This document shows positions 1-12,218 of a stretch of DNA of 64,000 nt, piece after piece; positions within the stretch are counted from its first letter, which is position 1, and each line of letters opens with the position of its first letter. Source of the DNA: Bryum argenteum (lineage: Eukaryota > Streptophyta > Bryopsida > Bryales > Bryaceae); the NCBI GenBank assembly GCA_037043015.1, contig CM073321.1, forward strand, positions 34,264,101-34,328,100, written 5' to 3'. The position numbers were made by a program, and so were the translations under genes. The notes below the pieces were generated by a model. It did no database searches, had not been told where the DNA came from, and was given only the letters and a program-made list of their open reading frames with translations.

Positions 1-215
1 ATAGGGGGTCGATCTTGTTTACGAGAGAACGGCTCAATCCATTTACAACGACTACCCTTCACACATCGCTCTATATCGTCTGGACAAAAAAAGAATTGAT
101 CTACCATTTTGCTACCACGTTGAGGAGGCTGCCATATTCCTCTGTAAGTTGGAGCTGCGGTAGCCTTTCCGTTTTGGACACTGCGAGATTCGCATTTCTT
201 CCTAGTCTTAGCCAT
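1..215 (-). pseudogene. MULE-like transposase, Cys-rich C-terminal tail (partial)
   Basis: Minus-strand reading from an ATG at 215 gives MAKTRKKCESRS... and later FFFCPDDIERCVKGSRCKW, a spaced Cys cluster, and runs off the window edge. It lies just downstream of the helical exon on the same strand and probably is the last exon of the same gene. The link is positional and only modestly supported. Confidence 0.35.
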
Positions 216-263
216 AATACCCCAACAAGCCTTGGCTGAAGACTCCTTCAAACGGGCAATGTG

Positions 264-1166
264 TCATAGCCTCTCATTCACTTTTGTCTCTTGAACAGCG
301 ATAGCGCGTTGATTACTGGGTCCTTTAGAAGTGGATGGTTCCAGCGGTTGCTCTTGAGCTTCATCTTCTTCGTGGATGGTAGTGAGATTCTCATCACGAG
401 CTCGAGTGACCCTTCTCCCAATTTGAGGACGCGAGTAGCTGACGGTGTCAGGTTGATGAGTTTTATCTTCAGCACCAATGGGAACATTTGCCTTACGTTT
501 CCTGGAACCGAAATCCTCTGCCCCCTCCAAGTGGGCGTCACGAGTACAGTATACCTCTGCTTCAGGGAAGTTCATAATTGCCTTATTGAGGCACGATGGA
601 TTGCCGGATCGATTAGCTCGAAGTTTGGCGGTGTGAAGACGCTTGCTAAGTTCGTCTACAGATGGTCCAGAACCACTTGCTCCACCTTTGTTGAATTGAT
701 GGTAGCCGACCACTTGGAGGAAGGCTCGAACGTTATTGTCAACGGCTGCAACGTAGAGATCCCTACCCTTATTGCCAGACGCTTGCAACCATTTGTTATG
801 GATTGACTCCGCAAGGTTACATGAAGGCATCTCTGCAAGTTCTTCTGCCGAATATTTTTTTCTTGCAATATACGAATTTATCAGAAGTACTCTTAGAAAT
901 CGAAAATGTATTGGGCAACTTTCGGTGCCAAAAGTTGCCTCCAGAATAAAGATATATAATATGTACTTTCATAAAAACAACCAACTAATTATCAGTATCA
1001 TTAAAACTGTAATTGTCAATTTCTTTGCTATAGTCATTAAAGTATAGAAGCTATCGTAGTGCATGAAATCAGCAAAGATATCACAAAGTAATAGTATACT
1101 TACTTGTTCCACAAATCCACCCCATTGCCTGTATCTGAAGTGCCAGTACGCAAGCCAATGATCCAA
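264..1166 (-). pseudogene. MULE-like transposase, C-terminal helical part with intron
   Basis: The upstream exon ends with HWLAYWHFRYRQWGGFVEQ directly before a GTAAGT donor at 1103. A matching acceptor (TTGCAG) lies at 833, giving a 271-bp intron rich in A and T. The next exon reads MPSCNLAESIHNKWLQASG...RDLYVAAVDNNVRAFLQVVGYHQFNKGG, then a hydrophilic tail to 264. The joined reading frame is off by one base, so either a small indel has occurred or the true donor differs. The helical NLAESIHNKW block is characteristic of the same family as the upstream zinc/DDE part. Splicing is inferred from the sites alone. Confidence 0.5.
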
Positions 1167-1266
1167 GTGTTTTAAACCAACTTTGGAGGTGGCCTTAAAG
1201 GATGCCTACCATGCTCTGATAGCCCAATACCGCGTCTCAGCCTCTTCCATGTTGCGCGCATCCTTG

Positions 1267-3096
1267 TTATGTATGTTTCTCTAGGGATTGCGTCCAGTGG
1301 GAGTAACATGTTCGTTCGTGGCCTTCCATGTATATAGCAGTTTTTCCTGAGTCGTAGATGATATGCACTGCGTTCCAGTTGGCTTGAGCACTATCAGCCA
1401 TAAATCCTTGGAACTGCAGCTTGGGTACTCCGTTCATGGCCATGACGTGATCGAGGTTCTTCCAAAAGACAAGTTGAGATTCTTTGTCCTCAGACTGGAA
1501 ATCACAGCATGCAGTGGTCAGAATGCGTGGGTAACGTACACATGGCAAGCCATGGTGGTCCAATCCGTGACGCGTTGGACATGGTCAAACATCATCCATG
1601 CGTGAGAGAGGTTTCCTCCAGGCTGCATACAGCGAACAAGGTCAACACCGCTACCGGGGCTGATCCCGGACATCTTGAAGATGAAGACCTTCTCAGAGTC
1701 GTCTCGTTGGCCTGGGAACATGTTGGGTTGCACATAGGCCCACTTGCTGAACCTCTGAGCTTTGTGATCCCATCGAGAATGCCATACCTACGCAAATACT
1801 TGAAAGTGTAGATACGATTCCGCATGCTCGGTGAGTTTAACTCCTTACATTGATCAAAGACCGGTTTTAACTGCTCGAGAGAGAGATTGGCGGATTCATG
1901 ATCACCTTCGTCAAGGAGAAGTAAGTTACCAAGTAAATCTTTGCTGGTTTTCATAATTATTTTTGAAACTGTTGCTTGAGGGTTACGGTCAACATGCTCT
2001 TCTAGTAACTCATCTCTCTTTTTCCGTACACATCTATAATCTCTGACTTTAACAGGGTGTTTGTGAGTTCCTAAATGAACACATGCATGCTCTTGACAAT
2101 CTTCTCCAAGCACGTAGAAGATTTTGGCAGAACAAGGGACAACACAAGGAGGAGGTTCTTTGCAAAGCTTACAAACCAGAGTCGAGGAGGGCGGGGGCGC
2201 TCCACCTACTGAGAAGGGGTCTTTGGTAATGCCTTCAAACTCCACCTCGTTGACACCAGTGACTCGATCAGGTCGTTGCAAGAAGTCGCAGTTTGGATTG
2301 TGACAATGAGGATGACCTACACAGTTACAATATCTAAAAGACAACCCTTGGGTGTTGCTGATGTTGGTAGTCATTGTCCTTGTCCACACATGTCCGTCAT
2401 ACCGTTTATCCGTCGCCTTCATGGATTTTGCAACCTTGTGAGTTTCAGAGGGAATAGTGGGAGGGAATATGAAGAGAACATCTCTATTGAAAAATGGAGG
2501 CAAGAAAGAGACGTTGATTGTTTGAATGGTATTGAAATTGATTTTTTTTATGATAGATTTGCTACTGGGCATACTAGCGAGATTGCAGAGAGAGGGAAGA
2601 ATTTTTTTTATATACATTGAGAGGTAGGCAGGGAAGAAAGACTGCAAAGATGACTTCTTCTTGTCGTCAGAGGAATTGGATACGTCAATAGTAACATGGA
2701 GACCTAGTTTGATCTTGACACGAGAGAGTGTCGGAGCAACGGTAGAGATAGTAGAAGAACTACGTGGAGTAAGGAGACTGTTGAGGCATTCATGACAAAC
2801 TTTATCAAACCGTAGAGGCCGTACTTTCCAGGACCTAGCTTCCACATTGTAGCATTATTCTCTAAGATGACAAGATCTACGACTATAGAGCACAAAACAT
2901 CATTAGTAACTGGATCAAGGACTTCGCTCTCTAACCACAGAGACAATGCATCATACCCAAATCAAGTTCCAAGCCGCGATGGAGTGATCTCTACTACTCC
3001 ATCAAGACCTGCCGGAATGCAAAGGAGAGGAAGAGAACCTTGGGACCTAATCTCAATAATGTTTGAAAGAGGAGGTTGGAAAGCAGAGGCAGCCAT
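1267..3096 (-). pseudogene. MULE-like transposase, zinc-binding and DDE part
   Basis: Reading begins near 3096 with MAASAFQPPLSN, meets an in-frame TGA, then ALSLWLESEVLDPVTNDVL. A frameshift follows before the long open stretch 2845-1592. That stretch carries a Cys/His cluster (FRYCNCVGHPHCHNPNC) and a second one (VCKLCKEPPPCVVPC ... ACVHLGTHKHPV) of the kind seen in FLYWCH/GCM zinc domains. After another shift come MFDHVQRVTDWTTMACHVY and then FWKNLDHVMAMNG...GFMADSAQANWNAV, which fits the second acidic position of a MULE-type DDE core, ending HWTQSLEKHT. The role would be DNA cleavage and strand transfer in the nucleus. At least three breaks make it non-functional as written. A domesticated host gene of the same family is less likely because of the decay. 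Confidence 0.6.
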
Positions 3097-3170
3097 AATG
3101 ATCGAGAGAGACAACGAGCATGGGCAATGGATGTGAAAAAAGGATCTACACTTGCTATGCAGCATTTTAT

Positions 3171-3860
3171 AAGTGAAGGTTGGTAGTGCAAAGGAGTAAC
3201 GAAGTTAGAAAGGACATCAAAGTCAATGAATCAGGTAATAGTCATCGAGTACAATGAATGTTTTAGAATTATTTTTAGTTACAATGGATAATCTTATTTA
3301 ATTTTGCTAATGTCAGGGGCGAAGGTGGAAAGTGATTTTGAAAGTACTGTTCATGCAGTTAATTGATCTTATTCTGTTAGATGTAACATTAGAGAATTGT
3401 GAGAGTTTATTGAGTAAATTTTTGTGAAAGTTTAAGCAGCCGTCATTGACAGAGTTGTTGCATGTTAGTAGGATCGGTTGTCGAAATTGTTCAATTTTAG
3501 CAGAATGAGTAACGCTGGAATCGCTGTCAGAATTTTCCTATATCAAGGCAATATTTAATGTAAGAACGGCTGTCAGAAGTGTTGCCAATAAGGTTTGAAT
3601 TTAATGTATGAATGGCTGTGAGACATACGCCGATAGAAGTGTTCTATAATAATTCTAATGTCAAAGAAGGAGGGACTATCAGATGTACGCCGTTAGAAGT
3701 GTTCTATATTAGTTCCGCTATAAAAGTAAGAACGGCTGTCGTAGATACGCGTTTCAGGATGACATGGAGAATATCAAGCAACGTGGATGGGGTTTGAATG
3801 AAAGTTGCCAGGTAGATGAGGTCATCTACTACATTTCGGAATGGTATAAATGGGTGAGGT
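3171..3860. repeat. Non-coding stretch with 60-bp tandem repeats
   Basis: No gene is visible. Between about 3560 and 3755 an imperfect unit of about 60 bp recurs three to four times. Its marks are GGCTGT(C/G)AGA, then TACGCCG(A/T)TAGAAGTGTTC, at about 3611, 3671 and 3731. Earlier sequence from 3171 shows only weak variants of the same words. Confidence 0.5.
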
Positions 3861-3944
3861 TTGACAATATCACCCTCTTTATTCTTTAATGTGTCTTCAA
3901 GAGCACATGTGGTAGAACAAAGTATTTTACATTTGCATACTGTG

Positions 3945-4139
3945 ATGAATCGTATGAATGTAGATCGAAGTGACAGTGATGGTGCAAAGGATATTGCGAA
4001 GAAGAAGAAGAAGGAGAAGAAGAGAGGTGGAATGAAATTTAGTGCTCCTAAAGCGTTAAAGCAAAGTTCGTTGCATAAGCGAGGTGGATCAACCTCAATG
4101 GGGGACGAGGAAGAAGATGACGAGTTTGAGGGATACGAC
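3945..4139 (+). CDS. Charged N-terminal exon cut by the hAT insertion (partial)
   Basis: An open frame reads MNRMNVDRSDSDGAKDIAKK followed by a Lys-rich stretch (KKKKEKKRGG) and then acidic residues (MGDEEEDDEFEGYD). It runs straight into the hAT terminus at 4140, and what follows in the element is unrelated. It may be the first exon of a gene disrupted by the insertion, with a basic nuclear-localisation-like patch. I do not recognise the family, and it could also be chance open sequence in low-complexity DNA. Confidence 0.3.
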
Positions 4140-4150
4140 CAGGGATGTCA
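4140..4150 (+). repeat. hAT left terminal inverted repeat, copy A
   Basis: CAGGGATGTCA, then CGGTGTCCTGAC. It pairs with the right end at 20643-20653 and with the terminus of copy B at 43316-43326. Immediately upstream is gatacgac. Confidence 0.75.
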
Positions 4151-4254
4151 CGGTGTCCTGACATTTGCCAGGGGTCCGAGGACCGTCTGTGACTTAGAGA
4201 TTTTGGTCTTTTTACAAAGGGTAAATGACCACCGATATGGGTTCATTGGCCGAC

Positions 4255-4375
4255 CCACCCCGGCGTCTGGTCCTCGAGCTTGCCGTCGGCCCGAGCGACC
4301 GGTCGGCTGGCCGGCCGTCGGCGAGGGCGACCGGCCTTCGCGTCGGGCAACCGCCTGTGGCTGGATGGCCCGCTT
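4255..4375. repeat. GC-rich CCGGTCGGC block upstream of the hAT transposase
   Basis: A dense run of GACCGGTCGGCTGGCCGGCC-type words lies between the hAT left end and the transposase. Similar blocks sit at the 5' side of the RING, CKKYVKMYH and kinase genes of this element. Possible promoter-proximal CpG-rich element, or internal tandem repeats of the transposon. Confidence 0.55.
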
Positions 4376-4647
4376 CAACATCCAACAGTTCTGGAGCATG
4401 CCATTTTCAAATTGCAACGGTCATATTTAGAGTTGGATGGTATGTAAGAGAAGAAACATAGAGTCTCACTTCAGTTTTGAATTTTGAACACTTTCCAAGA
4501 GCTTTGAGCTGCATAGTTCATTTTATGTGTACATTGCTTGGTAGGTATTGAGTTCGGAAGTGAGGATTTCCGTAAGGAACTCTTGCCATTTTTTTCACGT
4601 CCCGGTCCTACCACTGTTTATGACTTTGAGGCGTCCTATTTATCAAA

Positions 4648-7528
4648 ATGGGCCCTACTGCATATGAGCCTTGCTTTAGAGACATCGAGAAGGAAGGCAA
4701 AGCGTCCGGGTCCTTCATACAGTGCTCCCTATGTCATGTAATACTTCCCAAGAAGAAGAGTCGGAATCTGAGTCATTATGCGTACGAGAAGATTCCTGGA
4801 CATCGGGATTCGAGTTCTGCCTTTTGCCCAAAGCTGCCTAGGGAAATTAGGCAGATATTTTTAAGATGTGGCGGGGAGTTCCCTCCATATAACGCAGAAT
4901 TGGACAGATTTCTTGGTGAATGTTCTCTCACTCCATCTGCGGACGTTCCAGGTGCCTCTAAACATGACATTCCAGAAACCCCTAGGAGTGACTCGTGTGT
5001 AGGGTCCTCGCTAGGCACCCCCATGAATTCAGCAGATCTGTTGGTTGGGTCAACCTCTGCTTCTTCCATCCTCATGAGGGGAACTAAGGATACTCGCCCG
5101 ATGTTTGGATCAATGTAGCAAACCAAGCAATCTTTAATTAAAGCTACTTTTGCAGAAGCGGATAGGCGGGAGTTGAATAAACTTTGGGTGAAATTTTTCT
5201 ACAAAGCAAATTTAATATTTTCTGTAGCCCGGAATGATGCGTTCAAAGCAGCTGTGATGAAGACTGCTGGATTTCAAAAATCCTATGCTCCACCATCTTA
5301 CCATGACATTTGGACAAGGTTGTTGGGAGAAGTAAAGACGGAGTTACAAAAGAAACTAGATGGTAGACTCTTGGAGAGCCTTTGGAAGTTTGGAGGAACT
5401 TTGACCATGGATGGATGGTCATCTGTGACTAGTCGCCCTTTGGTGAATGTGATGCTTGTGACTCAAGCTGGAGAGCTTTTTCTTGGAGCTGCGGATACTA
5501 CTGGCATAGAGAAAAAACAGCGGTGTACATGTCAACTCTCATGTTGAAGTACATAGAACAAGTTGGGCTAGAGAACATTGTCCAAGTATGCACAGACAAT
5601 GCTTCTGTAATGCTCAATGCCTCAAGAATAGTCCTTGAGAAATGTCCGCACATTTTTATGCAAGGGTGTACAACAGATGCAATGGACTTGTTGTTGGAGG
5701 ATTGGGGAAAGGCTGGATGGATGGCGAATACTTTGGTCATGGCGAAGAGAATGGTCAAGTTTATCAAGAGGCGACAAATGCCCCTAGTTGTGTTTTGTAA
5801 ACACGTGGCAAAATTCAGCCTACTGATGCCTGGGAAAACAAGATTTGCTAGTCAATTCATAATGATAGATCGCTTGTTGGAGGTCAAGGATTCATTGGAG
5901 CAAGTTGTTGTCGACCCTATGTTCACAGCCTAAGCCTCAAAAAAGACGGTATCTGCTAGTGATAAGCTTATATCTTCCAGTAAGGTCAAGAAGGTGGTGT
6001 TGAGCGATGACTTTTGTACGGGATATAGTGGCCCCCGTAGTCTAAGCTCTGAGAGAATTCAACGGCAAGGCTCCTAGTACGGGCGAGGCTTGGCATATCA
6101 TGCGTCATCTTGAGAGTCATACTTTGCATGCACCGCCAATCTCATTGGAACCACTTGAGGTGGCCACCGCGAAAGAGGAGTTTTACCATCGGAGACGGCT
6201 CATGACAATTGATTTACATGGCGCGGCTGCACTTTTAAATCCTTATTTACTACATGACCAAGAATTAGCTGACGATCCCGATCTGACAATAGCTTGCAAG
6301 CCTGTTTTATAAAAACAATGTTACGCGGAGGATTATGCAGACGTGGTGAGTGAATTTCTTGCCTTTTGAGTAAGGGGTCCACCATTTCATGGCATGCTGG
6401 AGCCTAATACTCAAAAACTAGCTCCACATGCATGGTGGGAATTTGAGGGTGCATGTGCTAAGCTCCTCTCTCCAATTGCAAAGCGAATACTAGCACAGAC
6501 CGTGTCCTCGTTGGCTTGCGAACGCAACTGGAGTAGCTACTCTTATGTTCGCGACAAGAAACGGAATCGGTTACTACCGGGCAGAGCTGATGACTTGGTC
6601 TACATATATTCCAACTCGAAATTGCTTGCGAATGATAAGTTGAGTAACGATGGGCGGTGGTACAAAGAGAACTTGGATTTAGAGGAAGACCAAGTACATG
6701 AAAACAATGAGGAAGCTGTCGAGGACGAATCAGAGACTGATGACAATGATATTTTTGAATTTGGTGATGAAGACGATGATATGACTTTCTTCCCCGCTTC
6801 AAATGATGAAGATGCTCCAAATGTTCACGATGCTAAGGGTGATTTTATCGCTGATGGTGTTTCGGCGGATGATCTAGAGGATGAGGAGCCGTTAGCACGG
6901 TTAAGGACACAAGACAGCATGGACAAATCGAATAACATCCCACCTGTTATTGCTAGTGGTTTACGGTTGGAAAAGGAGGCAATAGACGTGAAAACCACCG
7001 CGTCCAATACTACTGCCGGCACTATGAGCAGTGATCCAGTCGCGGAGAATATCACATCCTATATCTAGGATCAACTATCTTTACCATGTGCTACTCCCCG
7101 CGCTTTATTTCAACCTTCTACTGCAAGGGTTACGACAACCTTGGAGAAATCCTCTATGGGTTTAGTATCCCTTTCAAGAGCCAAATATGGCAGCATCTCT
7201 AGTGACTCTGATGTACCTTTAGGCAGGTATTTAAAAGATGCCAATGTTCCTTGTACTGCCACAAGGTTACAGCACATGCTTGGCACTTCGAAGTCGCATA
7301 AACGATAATCTGGACCGGTTCCAATTGTTCCGCCAAATAAACCAAAGATCCCTGTTAATCTCCCCGAATTTGACACTTGGCATAAATATGGGAATATACA
7401 ATGTCCGGAGAATAAGGCCAAGATCAAACAAAAGGTTCCAAGCGATTATGAACATGATCCTACGGAGTCTGGTGGAGTTGAAGTGAAGAGATAGCGATAA
7501 TGAACAATCCTCTGGTCGTGATGAGTAG
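4648..7528 (+). pseudogene. hAT transposase (BED finger, DUF659, C-terminal dimerisation)
   Basis: The order of domains is classic for plant hAT proteins of the DUF659 type. A BED-like zinc finger (CSLCHVILPKKKSRNLSHY...FCPKLP) lies at 4720-4830. The DUF659 region follows at about 5160-5930, with FGGTLTMDGWSS, then YIEQVGLENIVQVCTDNAS and DLLLEDWGKAGW. The hAT dimerisation domain is at 6420-6620 (HAWWEFEGACAKLLSPIAKR, SLACERNWSSYS, DDLVYIYSNSKLL), followed by a long acidic tail. It would bind the element ends and cut and join DNA in the nucleus. Breaks include TAG at 5116, a frameshift near 5510, TAA after DPMFTA, TAA after KPVL, TGA before RGPPFHG, and TAG at 7066 in the tail. The frame closes at 7494 or 7528. 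Copy B keeps only the C-terminal half. The true start is uncertain and may lie near 4538. Confidence 0.85.
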
Positions 7529-7899
7529 TTGAATTTTGCATCTTTATGTAGTATAGGATCATAGAACTTATCCATATTATAGATATTGTAGCTATAGTTT
7601 ATTGTAGTACTTTATTGTTATACTCCAAATGCATTTGGAGATTTTATTGTCTACATGACTATATTTAATGTGTTGAAAAAATTACATATATCTTTACATA
7701 CTTGTCGCACGATGGTCTTCACTCTCAAGCATAGAGAAGAAATGCACATTAAAACAAAAATATTGCAACCGTTTACTTCAAAAATAATGACCCATGGATC
7801 AATGGTGGCACTTTTATCATTTTTAAAACAACATCCATACAACCTAGGAAAATCTTATATTTATACGGTCAAACTTAAGGTCCAACATCCGTTCAAACT
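7529..7899. other. Gap between convergent genes
   Basis: AT-rich sequence between the 3' ends of the transposase and the RING gene. It probably holds both 3' untranslated regions and polyadenylation signals. No gene is seen, and the same gap exists in copy B (about 41192-41611). Confidence 0.5.
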
Positions 7900-10800
7900 T
7901 CAAACTGAAGATCCATCCGATTGATCGATCTGAGCTATACTACGAGTACGCGGTCTTTGACTTGGATGGGCAATTCTACCGCCCTCTTCATATTCCCGAT
8001 CCACGGCTCCAATTTCGCCTCTCATCTCCGCCTACCAACTATCCTCCCCTTCTTCCCCCGATTGCTTCTTCCGCTTTTTGCTAGAATCTACTTGTTTGTT
8101 ATGTAAGATGTTCATGGCCCCCTCAATTCGTGCAATGACATCGTGTACAACACCTTTGAAATCATCCATTAATAGGAGTTCCGTGTTTTTTGGAGCTAAA
8201 ATACATGTCCTCCAAAACGAAATGGCGTCAGCGATACGCTTATCAAACTTCTTCACCGCATCCCAATAAGAGACCTCCACATCTTCAAAAGAGTTTTCCG
8301 GCATCAAAGTCCGGTATATTGTGGCCTCCTCCAATTTTGCAAGGACCATAGCTCTTCCAATTGGAGTATGATCGTACTTCTTATACTCCTCTCTAAAGCC
8401 AGTTGAATCTGTTATTTCGTGTCACGAACCATCTTCTCTCTTTTCCACTCTCTTTGGAGGAAATCAAAAGAAACGGTTGTGTTCGACGCTCCAATGCCCT
8501 CCAAAATTACGACAATACAACTCTCGTTGCTCTTCACCTTCAATATTCCTCGCCCTTATCTCTATTTTGTAATCTTGTGTCATCCAGAATAACTGATCAT
8601 GATCCCCACCATATTGAATGGCTAGTTGGTGTTTTGATTCGGACGTACTCCACTCAAGTGCATTTCCCCAATCAGAGTAGTGTAGAAATTTCTTTGGGAA
8701 TTGATCTAGTGGAAGATTCCATCGGTTGAACTCGTGCCCTGGTGGCATAAGATCTCGTATGCCCATCATTCCGTAGAATCTCGTGCTAAATGGAGAGCGA
8801 CATACAAGACATACCGATTTTGTCATGGCATATCGGCATGTGCAAGTAACATGGAAGTTATGGCCACATTGGCCCAACGTGTATGCTCCCTATAGACCAA
8901 AATGATGTAGGCACACCGCACATGTGTCCTTAAGTATTGCGGGAGGAGGGTCGCATGTGTTGATTACAATGCGAGTTGACTCTTGTAGGTGCAACGAGAA
9001 TCTACTGTACGACGCCCATCCTTCTCCTATCTCCAAAGTCCAATCAACATTATTGTTTTGCCCTATCTTAGAGTAGTTTGTACGCTCCATCATATCTTCT
9101 GCATCCCTGCAAACGGTGACCTTTATAGGGTCATATCGTTTTTTCGTATTGTTCTCACGAAACTTCTCCAATGAAGCATCTACAACTTCACATGAATCTT
9201 TTGATTTAGCTGCAATTGATTTGAGATCGTCTTGTGCCTTTGAAACCAAGGTCTCGCTATCTTGAAGTCGATGAACCCATTCCAACCATGGTAGTGTGCA
9301 TTTTTGGAGTGGTGTAGAATCTACCGTTTTCAAGGTTTTCGGTAATGCCTCCAATTGAGCGACTGCCTCATCTCTTTCTTTACTTGTAGCCTCCAACTTC
9401 ATTGACCATGCTTTTGCATCATCCTTTAATTTTGCAACTGCAACATCTCTCTCCTCATTCGCAGCCTCGAACTTCATCGCCCATGCTCATGCATTATCTC
9501 TCTCCTTATTTGATATCTCCAACTTCAATTCCCACGGACTTTCATCATCGTCTATTTCGATAATGGTCTTTTCCTTATTTTCTTTACCATCCTCTTTACC
9601 ATCCTCTTACCACCCGCATCCTATTCTGAAAGAAAAAGACTACATGAAGTCCTGATAATGGTCTTTCCCTTATCTTCTTTACCATCCTCTTTACCACATG
9701 CATCATATTCTGAAAGAAAAAGACTAGATGAAGTCCCTTGAGTGTCATTCTGTAATGGAACAAACTTGTCACCTTCTTTTGAGTCTTCTAACAAATCCCG
9801 AGTTACACGGCAAACTTCTACTGCATACTTTGCCTCATAGCCGCCAGCAGGTCGTTTGCAAAACATCCAAATTTTTGCAATTCAATGTAAAACTCGTAAA
9901 GGAGATCGCTCAGATTTTGGTTTTGTTTTTGCATTTTCAGAATGATTTGATTATCTTTCACTCGGTCCTTCACTAGAAGATGATATCGATCTATGATTGC
10001 CTTATAATTTTTGGAAGACTGTAGAACGTTCGGCATCATACCTGCCAAAGTGTGACTCATCTTCACAAAATTGGGAGCAATACTAACAAGTATTTCTGAC
10101 TGCCTATAGCAACTATGTCAGCAGCCGAGGTAACTGCCCAATCATTCCCTAGCATACCTTGCTCTTTATCTACCTCATTGCACCAATCTGCTATTCCGCG
10201 TGCGGTATCTATCCACTCCTCCAATTTCTTATTGCTTGGTACTGTACGCAGAAACTCCTCGAAATCATACCCCCATTGGAATCCTAATCTAACATGACAT
10301 AATCATCTGTTGGTGATTTGGTTTCCTCTGGTACACTTGGCCTTGCCTCCTCTGATGTTGGTATAGGGGTTACATGAGGTTCTCCAACTACTTTTGCATC
10401 TTCGAGCCTATCCGTTATGGTTGGTTCTACGAGTGGAGCATCCATGGCAACCATGTTCCTTCCATCCCCCTTCTGTGCCGTGGTTGTTGGAGGAGAATCC
10501 TTCACCACCATCTCATGAGTTTTCCTCCTCAAGTCTTGCAATAAAGCCTTTGTAGAGTTTGATTCTGGATCAAACATATCTGGGATATCTTTTTGATTTC
10601 TCTCAATTCGAAGAGGAAACGTACTACTTGCTGTGAATGTGCTCCAGTTCACCTTTTGCTTCAGTATTAGCTGAGCATACACCATGCACAAAAGCGTATA
10701 GGAAAAGTAACCTTTGCTCTTGGGACGATCTCCAAACAATCACTACAAGGAAATAGGGCCCGATATGACCAATAGTTGACAAAAAAATGTCCAAAATGAC

Positions 10801-11627
10801 GAAGTCGCAGGCTCGCAGCCCAACTTCTGTCACTTTGGAAATTATAAATGTTTTTGTCAACTCCTTGTCAACTTCTTGTCAACTTTTTTTATTTTTGACC
10901 AGCGTGGAATTGCTAAAACGGGGGCACTTAACCCCTAACCGTCTTTGAAGCCCGAAATGGGTTTTTGCAATTTCGGGCAACCTAGATAAAGGTGTTGAAG
11001 GTAATATTTTCTGCCTAATATTTTTACTTGGCGCTCCTTATACTGCAAAGTGGGTGTGGTAAAATTTGCAAAGTGGAATTTCAATTTTTGAATCTTCTAG
11101 GGCAATTCTCGATGTGCGAGCCAAGATCGGGCAATTTAAATTTAGGTTTTCAAAAAGAATTGGAATTACGTTCATAACCAAAGTACTACTTAAGTTCCTA
11201 AGGGCTCTTGGTCAAAAAGTTTACCAATTTTACAAGGGCGACCTCCAAAGTTTCCAAAACAATCTTGACAATGCCCAAAAAGCTTGGGAGACAAACTTTG
11301 GATGTTATGATCTCGCAAATGGTAAACATCCAACGGTTCATTTTTGAACATTAACTAAAAATAGTCTTAAGTACAAGATCTTACGGTTGGAAGTTTCAAA
11401 AAAAGAAATAACTTTCGTTTGACCTTGGGAATGCATAGAGGTAGAAAATCGAAGTTTCAAGGTTTTGAGCTCCCAAAAACACACACGGACGGTTTGGGGT
11501 TAAGAAAACTTGAAAAATACCCAACATTTACATGTCATCCTATAATTCACAGCCCAAGAACCATAATTTTCTCACTTTCTACTTCTAGAAGCTGCATGGG
11601 GGCCTGAAGGTCATTTAGGGATTTAAA

Positions 11628-11990
11628 CAAAATCAGCAGACTTTAGCAAGAATTTTGTCATAGTAGAATAGTTTTTTTCAAAAATTTTTGGGATAAAAAA
11701 AGCTAGTAAACCAAGTAAAGTTTCATCTCCAAAAGTTCGTTTGTCACTTAAAGCCTCCAATCAAAAGTTATAGACAAAATTCAAAGACGGGTAGTGAGGA
11801 ATTTTCTTTTTTGATATTTTCAAACACCCTCTTTGAATTTTGTCTATAACTTTTGAATGGAGGCTTTAAATGACAAACAGATTTTTGGAGATGAAACTTA
11901 ACTTGATTTACCAGCTTTTCTTAGTCTAAAGGTTTTTGAAAAAAGTTGTTTTACTATGTCAAAATGGCCGCCAAAGTCTGCTGAGTTTGG
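11628..11990. repeat. Large inverted repeat (foldback) inside the CACTA element
   Basis: The arm at about 11628-11790 is matched in reverse by about 11829-11990, with a centre near 11810. Shared words include AAAGTTTCATCTCCAAAA, AAAGCCTCCA and TATAGACAAAATTCAAAG. The spacer is about 40 bp. A transcript would form a long hairpin. Confidence 0.8.
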
Positions 11991-12027
11991 AAACAACAAT
12001 TCTATATAAATAAAACAAATTACTCCC

Positions 12028-12218
12028 CATCATCGAGTTGAATGGAGGGCGGGTTGGTAAGGTAACAAGTTTCGACTCACGAGGTCCCGAGTTCGATACC
12101 GGTATGGATCAGTACTTCCGAAGTTGTCGGCGTGGAATAAGTAAAAAGCTTTTTAAAAGTAACTATTGCCCGAAAACTTCGGGCAGCGGAAAAAAAGCTT
12201 TTTTTTTTTTTTTTTTTT
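12028..12218 (+). repeat. Possible tRNA-derived SINE with T tail
   Basis: GGGTTGGTAAGGTA followed by TTTCGACTCACGAGGTCCCGA and GAGTTCGATACC resembles tRNA-type A and B boxes of RNA polymerase III SINEs. A GCCCGAAAACTTCGGGC stem and a run of about 20 T end the unit. Clear target duplications were not found. It is nested in the CACTA element. Confidence 0.35.

Larger units (their letters stand above)
1..3170 (-). mobile_element. MULE-like transposon coding remnant
   Basis: A minus-strand gene of one transposase family can be followed through several frames. In order it shows an N-terminal region (from about 3096), a Cys/His zinc-binding region (about 2340-2060), a DDE-type core (about 1640-1270), a helical region ending HFRYRQWGGF, an intron, a second helical region (NLAESIHNKWLQASG) and a Cys-rich tail that runs off the left edge. 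This resembles Mutator-like elements with a FLYWCH/GCM-like zinc domain. Terminal inverted repeats were not found, so the limits are those of recognisable coding sequence. Family call is from motif recognition only. Confidence 0.6.

Noticed and set aside
8403-8729. Plus-strand protein conserved between the two arms (108 aa, also at 40362-40688)
   Set aside because: It is the antisense shadow of the RING region. Its conservation reflects near-identical DNA and not selection on that frame.
12038-12110. Functional tRNA gene
   Set aside because: B box is good but the A box and the cloverleaf are not, and it ends in a T run like a SINE.
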